A stretch of 64,000 bases of DNA, from assembly GCF_023241715.1 (NCBI RefSeq), contig NZ_JALQCW010000004.1:62001-126000 (forward strand). Reading direction: 5' to 3'. Numbering within the stretch: position 1 is the stretch's first letter; each line of letters starts with the position of its first letter. Positions 59,352-64,000 of the stretch are shown piece after piece. Source of the DNA: Pseudomonas morbosilactucae. Its GTDB lineage: Bacteria > Pseudomonadota > Gammaproteobacteria > Pseudomonadales > Pseudomonadaceae. The translations under genes and the position numbers were made by a program. The notes under the pieces are model-generated. The model was given only the letters and a program-made list of their open reading frames with translations, was not told where the DNA came from and made no database searches.

Positions 59352-60101
59352 ATGCTTCTTCAAGGCAAAGTCGCCATCATCACCGGCGCCGCATCCGCTC
59401 GCGGCATTGGCCGGGCTACCGCCGCCACCTTCGCGCAACACGGTGCTCGTGTCGTCATCCTGGATCTGGACGAGGCCGCCGCACGTGATGCCGCCGCGTC
59501 CCTGGGCGAGGGCCATCTGGGCCTGGCGGCCAACGTCGCGGACGAAGCGCAGGTACAGCGCGCCGTCGCCCACATCATCCAGCACTACGGCCGCATTGAT
59601 GTTCTGGTCAACAATGCCGGTATTACCCAACCGCTCAAGACCCTGGATATCCGGCCTTCCGACTACGACAAAGTGCTGGACGTCAGTCTGCGTGGCACCT
59701 TGCTGATGTCGCAGGCGGTGATCCCGCTCATGCGCCAACAAACCTGCGGCAGCATCGTGTGCATGTCCTCGGTTTCCGCCCAACGGGGCGGCGGCATTTT
59801 TGGCGGCCCACATTACAGCGCTGCCAAGGCGGGCGTATTGGGCTTGGCCAAAGCCATGGCCCGGGAGCTGGGGCCGGACAAGGTTCGCGTCAACTCCATC
59901 GCACCGGGCTTGATTCACACCGACATCACCGGCGGCCTGATGCAGGACGAGCGCCGCCACGCGATCATCGATGGCATCCCCCTGGGGCGCCTGGGTGAAG
60001 CCCAGGATGTGGCGAATGCTGCGTTGTTCCTGGCCAGCGACTTATCGTCCTACCTCACCGGCATCACGCTGGATGTGAACGGCGGCATGCTGATTCACTG
60101 A
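59352..60101 (+). CDS. Short-chain dehydrogenase/reductase (SDR)
   Basis: A 249-residue SDR with the cofactor motif TGAASARGIGRA, NNAG, the catalytic serine in CMSSVSAQRGG and the YSAAK pair. It would oxidise or reduce an alcohol with NAD(P). It starts an operon with an MFS carrier and a split transketolase, under the divergent LysR gene. Substrate unknown; a sugar or hydroxyaldehyde related to the transketolase reaction is plausible. Confidence 0.9.
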   Translation: MLLQGKVAIITGAASARGIGRATAATFAQHGARVVILDLDEAAARDAAASLGEGHLGLAANVADEAQVQRAVAHIIQHYGRIDVLVNNAGITQPLKTLDIRPSDYDKVLDVSLRGTLLMSQAVIPLMRQQTCGSIVCMSSVSAQRGGGIFGGPHYSAAKAGVLGLAKAMARELGPDKVRVNSIAPGLIHTDITGGLMQDERRHAIIDGIPLGRLGEAQDVANAALFLASDLSSYLTGITLDVNGGMLIH

Positions 60102-60199
60102 TGACACCTGGCGGGCCCCACGGCCCGTGCGGATCTGGATCGACGACGCAGCCAGGCCTACGGGCCTGGCGGTCAATAAAAACAAGAGATCAGACCATC

Positions 60200-61498
60200 A
60201 TGACAACCCTGTCGCTCGAAGCGGTTTCGACCGTGCGCTCCAATGCCTACCGTAAAACCGCCTGGCGCCTGATGCCTTTCTTGATGCTGTGCTACCTGTG
60301 CGCTTATCTAGACCGGGTTAACGTCGGTTTTGCCAAGCTGCAAATGATGAACGACTTGGCACTCAGCGAAACGGTCTACGGACTGGGTGCCGGCATGTTC
60401 TTTATCGGCTATTTCCTGTGCGAAGTGCCGAGCAACATTATCCTGCACAAGGTCGGTGCGCGGGTCTGGATCGCACGCATCATGATCACCTGGGGCATCA
60501 TTTCCGCGTTGTTCGCCTTTGTCGAAACCGCCTGGCAGTTTTACGTGCTGCGCTTTCTGCTCGGCATCGCCGAAGCCGGTCTGGCACCTGGCCTGTTGCT
60601 GTATCTGACCTACTGGTTCCCTTCCTACCGACGCGCCCGCATGACGGTGCTGTGGTTTATCGCCATCCCGCTCTCCGGCATGGTCGGCGGCCCGCTGTCC
60701 GGCTGGATCATGACTCACTTTGCTGGGGTACACGGCTGGGCCGGCTGGCAGTGGATGTTTGTCCTGGAAGCGATACCAACGGTCGTGGTCGGGTTGCTGG
60801 TGTTGAGCTATCTGAAGGACGGTGTGCATCAAGCCACTTGGCTGGACGACGATGAAAAAGCGCTCATCGCCAAAGAGCTGGCCGAGGACAACCAACAGAA
60901 AGTCACCCATGCCTCTGTGGGGGAGTTCATTCGTGACCGCCGTCTTTGGCTGCTGGCCTCGATTTACTTCTGTGTGGTCATGGGCCAGTACGCCATCACC
61001 TTTTGGCTACCGACCCTGGTGCGCAACGCCGGCGTCTCCGATCCGCTGCACATCGGGTTCCTCACCAGCCTGCCCTACCTCTGTGCCATTGCGGCGATGC
61101 TGCTGGTGGGGCGCAGCGGTGACAAACACCGTGAACGGCGCTGGCATCTGATCGGCCCGATGATTGCCGGCGCCTTGGGTTTGACCTTGGCCGCGCTGCT
61201 CGGGGGCAATGTGGTGCTGTCCATCCTGAGTCTGTGCCTGGCGGCGTCCGGCATCCTGTCTGCCTCTTCCATGTTCTGGATGCTGCCTACCACCCTGCTG
61301 GGAGGTGTTTCCGCCGCCGCAGGCATCGCGGCAGTCAACAGTTTCGCCAACCTCGCCGGCTTCTGCTCGCCCTACCTGATTGGCTGGATCACCACGCAAA
61401 CCGGTTCCAGCGCGATCGGCATGTATTTGATCACCGCCGTGCTGATTGGCGGCGCCTTGCTGGTACTGCGCATTCCCGCGGCCCTGGTCAATCGTTGA
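60200..61498 (+). CDS. MFS transporter, anion:cation symporter type
   Basis: A 432-residue, 12-helix carrier of the ACS family (tartrate, glucarate and phthalate carriers). The motifs YLDRVNVGFAKLQ and EVPSNIILHKVGARVWIARI are seen. The start at the ATG at 60200 is used; the frame extends 33 codons upstream without a good start. It probably imports the acid degraded by this cluster. It follows the SDR by about 100 bases. Confidence 0.9.
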   Translation: MTTLSLEAVSTVRSNAYRKTAWRLMPFLMLCYLCAYLDRVNVGFAKLQMMNDLALSETVYGLGAGMFFIGYFLCEVPSNIILHKVGARVWIARIMITWGIISALFAFVETAWQFYVLRFLLGIAEAGLAPGLLLYLTYWFPSYRRARMTVLWFIAIPLSGMVGGPLSGWIMTHFAGVHGWAGWQWMFVLEAIPTVVVGLLVLSYLKDGVHQATWLDDDEKALIAKELAEDNQQKVTHASVGEFIRDRRLWLLASIYFCVVMGQYAITFWLPTLVRNAGVSDPLHIGFLTSLPYLCAIAAMLLVGRSGDKHRERRWHLIGPMIAGALGLTLAALLGGNVVLSILSLCLAASGILSASSMFWMLPTTLLGGVSAAAGIAAVNSFANLAGFCSPYLIGWITTQTGSSAIGMYLITAVLIGGALLVLRIPAALVNR

Positions 61499-61516
61499 TT
61501 TATAGGAGTTTTCAGC

Positions 61517-62365
61517 ATGACGACTAAACCCTCATCCGCTTCAGCCAAAACCCTGGCACAGCGCGCTCACAACATCCGCCGCCACGCCTTGCGCATGGGC
61601 CAGGTTCAGGGCCAGGGCTATGTCGGCCAGGCACTCGGGGCCGCTGACCTGCTGGCCGTGGCGTATTTCCATGGGCTGAGCTATCGGCCCGAAGACCCTG
61701 AATGGGAACAGCGTGATCGTTTTTACCTGTCCATCGGCCATTACGCGATCGCACTGTACGCCGCCCTGATCGAAGCCGAGATCATTCCGCTGGATGAACT
61801 GGAAACCTACGGCGCGGACGACAGCCGCTTGCCGATGTCAGGCATGGCGGCCTACACCCCGGGCATGGAAATCACCGGCGGCTCGCTCGGCCAGGGGTTG
61901 GGCATTGCCGTCGGCGCGTGCCTGGGTCTGAAGCGCAAAGCCTCGCCCTCCTTCGTCTACAACCTACTGTCGGACGGCGAACTGAACGAGGGTTCGACCT
62001 GGGAAGCCGTGATGTCAGCCTCCCATTGGAAGCTGGACAACCTGATCGCCATTGTCGACGTCAACAACCAGCAGGCCGACGGCCACTCCAGTGAAATCCT
62101 GTCGTTCGAGCCCATCGTCGATCGCTGGCAAGCGTTTGGCTGGTTCACGCAGCGTGTGGATGGCAACGACCTGGACGCGCTGGTCACCGCATTCGACGCC
62201 GCACGCAATCATCCCGGCCAGCAACCCCGGGTGATCATTTGCGATACCAAAATGGGCAAAGGCGTGCCCTTCCTGGAAACCCGAGAGAAAACGCATTTTA
62301 TCCGCGTGGAAGAACACGAATGGGATCAGGCACTGAACAACCTTGAAGAAGGAAACAACCAATGA
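61517..62365 (+). CDS. Transketolase, N-terminal subunit
   Basis: A 282-residue protein equal to the thiamine-diphosphate binding half of transketolase: FYLSIGHYAIALYAAL, GSLGQGLGIAVGACLGLKRK, LSDGELNEGSTWEAVMSASH and DVNNQQADG (the GDG(X)NN motif). The C-terminal half is the next gene, overlapping by ATGA. Split transketolases are common outside the core pentose pathway, where they act on special acceptors. It lies downstream of SDR and MFS genes. Confidence 0.92.
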   Translation: MTTKPSSASAKTLAQRAHNIRRHALRMGQVQGQGYVGQALGAADLLAVAYFHGLSYRPEDPEWEQRDRFYLSIGHYAIALYAALIEAEIIPLDELETYGADDSRLPMSGMAAYTPGMEITGGSLGQGLGIAVGACLGLKRKASPSFVYNLLSDGELNEGSTWEAVMSASHWKLDNLIAIVDVNNQQADGHSSEILSFEPIVDRWQAFGWFTQRVDGNDLDALVTAFDAARNHPGQQPRVIICDTKMGKGVPFLETREKTHFIRVEEHEWDQALNNLEEGNNQ

Positions 62366-63384
62366 GCAACGCCGCTGACACTCCGACTTCAACGGGCGAA
62401 CCGGCTAAAAAGCGCCTGACCACCTCGGCCATGATTGCGTCGATTGCCGCTGAAGGCCAAGCCACGAAATCCGCGCCCTTTGGGCACGCCCTGGCGGCCC
62501 TGGCGGAACAACGTCCAGACATCGTGGGCCTGTCCGCCGACCTGTCCAAATACACCGACCTGCACATTTTCGCCAAGGCTCATCCCGATCGCTTTTATCA
62601 AATGGGCATGGCAGAGCAACTGCTGATGAGCGCGGCCGCGGGAATGGCCCGTGAAGGCTTTGTTCCTTTCGCCACCACTTATGCCGTGTTTGCTTCTCGT
62701 CGCGCCTATGACTTTATCTGCATGGCCATTGCCGAGGAAAACCTCAACGTCAAAATCGTTTGCGGCTTGCCGGGCCTCACCACCGGCTATGGCCCAAGCC
62801 ACCAGGCCACGGATGATCTGGCGATCTTCCGCGCCATGCCCAACCTGATGATTGTCGACCCCTGCGACGCCCTGGAAATCGAACAGGCCGTGCCCGCCAT
62901 CGCGGCGCACCAAGGTCCGGTGTACATGCGTTTGTTGCGCGGCAATGTCCCCCTGGTACTGGACGAGTACGGCTATCAATTCGAGATTGGCAAGGCCAAG
63001 ACGCTGCGCACTGGCAACGATGTGTTGATCATCGCCACCGGCTTAATGACGATGCGCGCCCTGGAAGCGGCCAAGCAATTGCAGGCAGACGGTATCGATG
63101 TCGCCGTGCTGCACGTGCCGACAATCAAGCCACTGGATGAGCAAAGCATCCTGGCGGAAGCCAGGAAGCCCGGCCGGCTGGTGGTGACTGCAGAAAACAG
63201 TTCGGTGATCGGGGGGCTGGGTGAGGCGGTTGCGACGGTATTGCTGCGCAACGGCGTAACGCCCACCTTCAGGCAGATCGCCTTGCCCGATGCCTTCCTC
63301 GATGCCGGCGCATTACCCACGCTGCATGATCGCTACGGCATCTCCACGTCGATGGTCTGTGCCCAGATCAAAGCCTGGCTCTGA
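62362..63384 (+). CDS. Transketolase, C-terminal subunit
   Basis: A 340-residue protein with the pyrimidine-binding domain (DLSKYTDLHIFAKAHPDRFY, EQLLMSAAAGMAREGFVPFA, GPSHQATDDLAIFRAMPNLM) and the transketolase C-terminal domain (DVLIIATGLMTMRALEAAKQ, VTAENSSVIGGLGEAV). Together with the upstream subunit it makes a complete enzyme. A terminator follows at 63431 to 63468. With the oxygenase genes in the neighbouring operon, a formaldehyde-accepting transketolase is conceivable, but nothing in the sequence proves it. Confidence 0.92.
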   Translation: MSNAADTPTSTGEPAKKRLTTSAMIASIAAEGQATKSAPFGHALAALAEQRPDIVGLSADLSKYTDLHIFAKAHPDRFYQMGMAEQLLMSAAAGMAREGFVPFATTYAVFASRRAYDFICMAIAEENLNVKIVCGLPGLTTGYGPSHQATDDLAIFRAMPNLMIVDPCDALEIEQAVPAIAAHQGPVYMRLLRGNVPLVLDEYGYQFEIGKAKTLRTGNDVLIIATGLMTMRALEAAKQLQADGIDVAVLHVPTIKPLDEQSILAEARKPGRLVVTAENSSVIGGLGEAVATVLLRNGVTPTFRQIALPDAFLDAGALPTLHDRYGISTSMVCAQIKAWL

Positions 63385-63430
63385 CCGGCCTCGCCTAGCA
63401 TTACCCAAAGGCATAGAGCCTGAACCACAG

Positions 63431-63468
63431 AAAAAGCTCCATCTCATAAATCGGGTGGAGCTTTTTTT
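63431..63468 (+). terminator. Rho-independent terminator after the split transketolase
   Basis: AAAGCTCCA pairs with TGGAGCTTT around a loop of about 14 bases and is followed by seven Ts. It ends the SDR, MFS, transketolase operon. Confidence 0.85.
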
Positions 63469-63682
63469 CATAAAAAACTTTTTCTGAATACACCGTTCAG
63501 CCCCCTTCACACCGTCTCAATGACATCCCCTCAGACAGGTGCATCACGCCCACAAGAACAGGCATAATGCCATCACTTTCCGGTCATGCTCCGGACCCTC
63601 GTTTTCAACCCTGACTCGGCAAAAAAAGGCGTTTTTGGCTTCGTTCGAAGCTGTTCAAAGGGGCGCCTGGCAACCCGGCATT

Positions 63683-64000
63683 GTGGAATTCATCTTGAGT
63701 TTTTCATTTTCTTTCAGCGGCAAACCAACCCTGGGCGCGGGCAGCAAGTACAAAGGATGGCCGTGGCGGTCGGTCCTGGCTTTGTTGCTTATGGTGAATG
63801 CCGGTGCGGCTCATGCGTTATCGACCGCGTGCTCAACCCTTAATTCGACCAGTGGCACCACCTCGTATGTCGTCAGGTTTGCGAGTACGGACTTTGCGGC
63901 GGGTGAAAGCATCAGTTTTTCCTACGAGGACAACGGTCAAGACCCCGGAACAAATCCGACCAACTCCAACCTTGTGAACATCAGGTCGCGCAACCTGGGC
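63683..64000 (+). CDS. Secreted protein, partial (runs off the right edge)
   Basis: An open frame of 106 codons without a stop reaches the window end. It has a long, extended signal peptide: a hydrophilic start, then WRSVLALLLMVNAGAAHA and a likely cut before LSTACSTLNS. The mature part (GTTSYVVRFASTDFAAGESI and ISFSYEDNGQD) is a beta-rich domain like the start of Pseudomonas autotransporter or Ig-like repeat proteins. The first codon is uncertain (GTG at 63683 or TTG at 63695, no ATG nearby). The C-terminal domain lies outside the window. Confidence 0.55.
   Translation, partial: MEFILSFSFSFSGKPTLGAGSKYKGWPWRSVLALLLMVNAGAAHALSTACSTLNSTSGTTSYVVRFASTDFAAGESISFSYEDNGQDPGTNPTNSNLVNIRSRNLG

Overview
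This window looks like a chromosome segment of a Pseudomonas, most likely of the P. fluorescens group. The core genes are GC-rich with Pseudomonas-like families (DUF1652, ZapE, NhaB, CptA, a DUF3313 lipoprotein, two PotF-like binding proteins, a GntZ-type gnd next to zwf). No rRNA, tRNA or CRISPR array was recognised. Identification is by reading proteins and motifs only; no database search was run.

Layout. 1-2.8 kb: the end of a mobile element, with a partial AraC regulator, a 0.7 kb stretch without a clear gene, and a P4-type integrase whose upstream region carries four copies of an octamer. 2.8-10.7 kb: ordinary chromosome with a LysR gene (frameshifted), an MDR oxidoreductase, pgm (frameshifted), a pirin, a UvrD-family helicase and a DUF1652 protein. 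11-14.8 kb: an amine catabolism group (SnoaL-AraC regulator, FAD amine oxidase, cupin, PotF-like protein). 14.8-19.6 kb: a WYL regulator, zapE, a small secreted protein, cptA and a 58-residue protein. 19.8-24.7 kb: gnd-zwf-HAD operon (zwf frameshifted) and nhaB. 24.8-32.4 kb: a sugar-acid locus (FAD 2-hydroxyacid oxidase, GntR regulator, IlvD/Edd dehydratase, MFS carrier, MhpF-type dehydrogenase, MhpE-type aldolase). 32.5-40.5 kb: a BaeSR-like two-component system divergent from an RND efflux operon. 40.5-47.7 kb: a NylB-like hydrolase cluster with an outer-membrane barrel, a PotF-like protein, two DUF3237 proteins and two TetR regulators. 48-55.4 kb: a GlxA-type regulator, a gene-poor stretch, an RNA-repair pair (RNA ligase and HD-Pnk), a chemoreceptor, a dTMP-kinase-like protein and a small hypothetical. 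55.4-63.4 kb: a Rieske oxygenase and reductase, SDR, MFS carrier and split transketolase with MarR and LysR regulators. 63.7 kb to the end: the start of a secreted protein.

Four genes (lysR, pgm, zwf, the baeS-like kinase) are each broken by one missing base while both halves remain well conserved. Three of the four losses turn a GGCGGC (or its complement) into GGCGC. This looks more like systematic sequence error than decay, but the sequence alone cannot settle it.

The most interesting systems are the dehydratase-MhpE-MhpF sugar-acid locus, whose chemistry fits a 5-deoxyaldonate or pentonate route to acetyl-CoA; the NylB-like cluster; the ligase/HD-Pnk RNA-repair cassette; and the Rieske oxygenase linked to a split transketolase.
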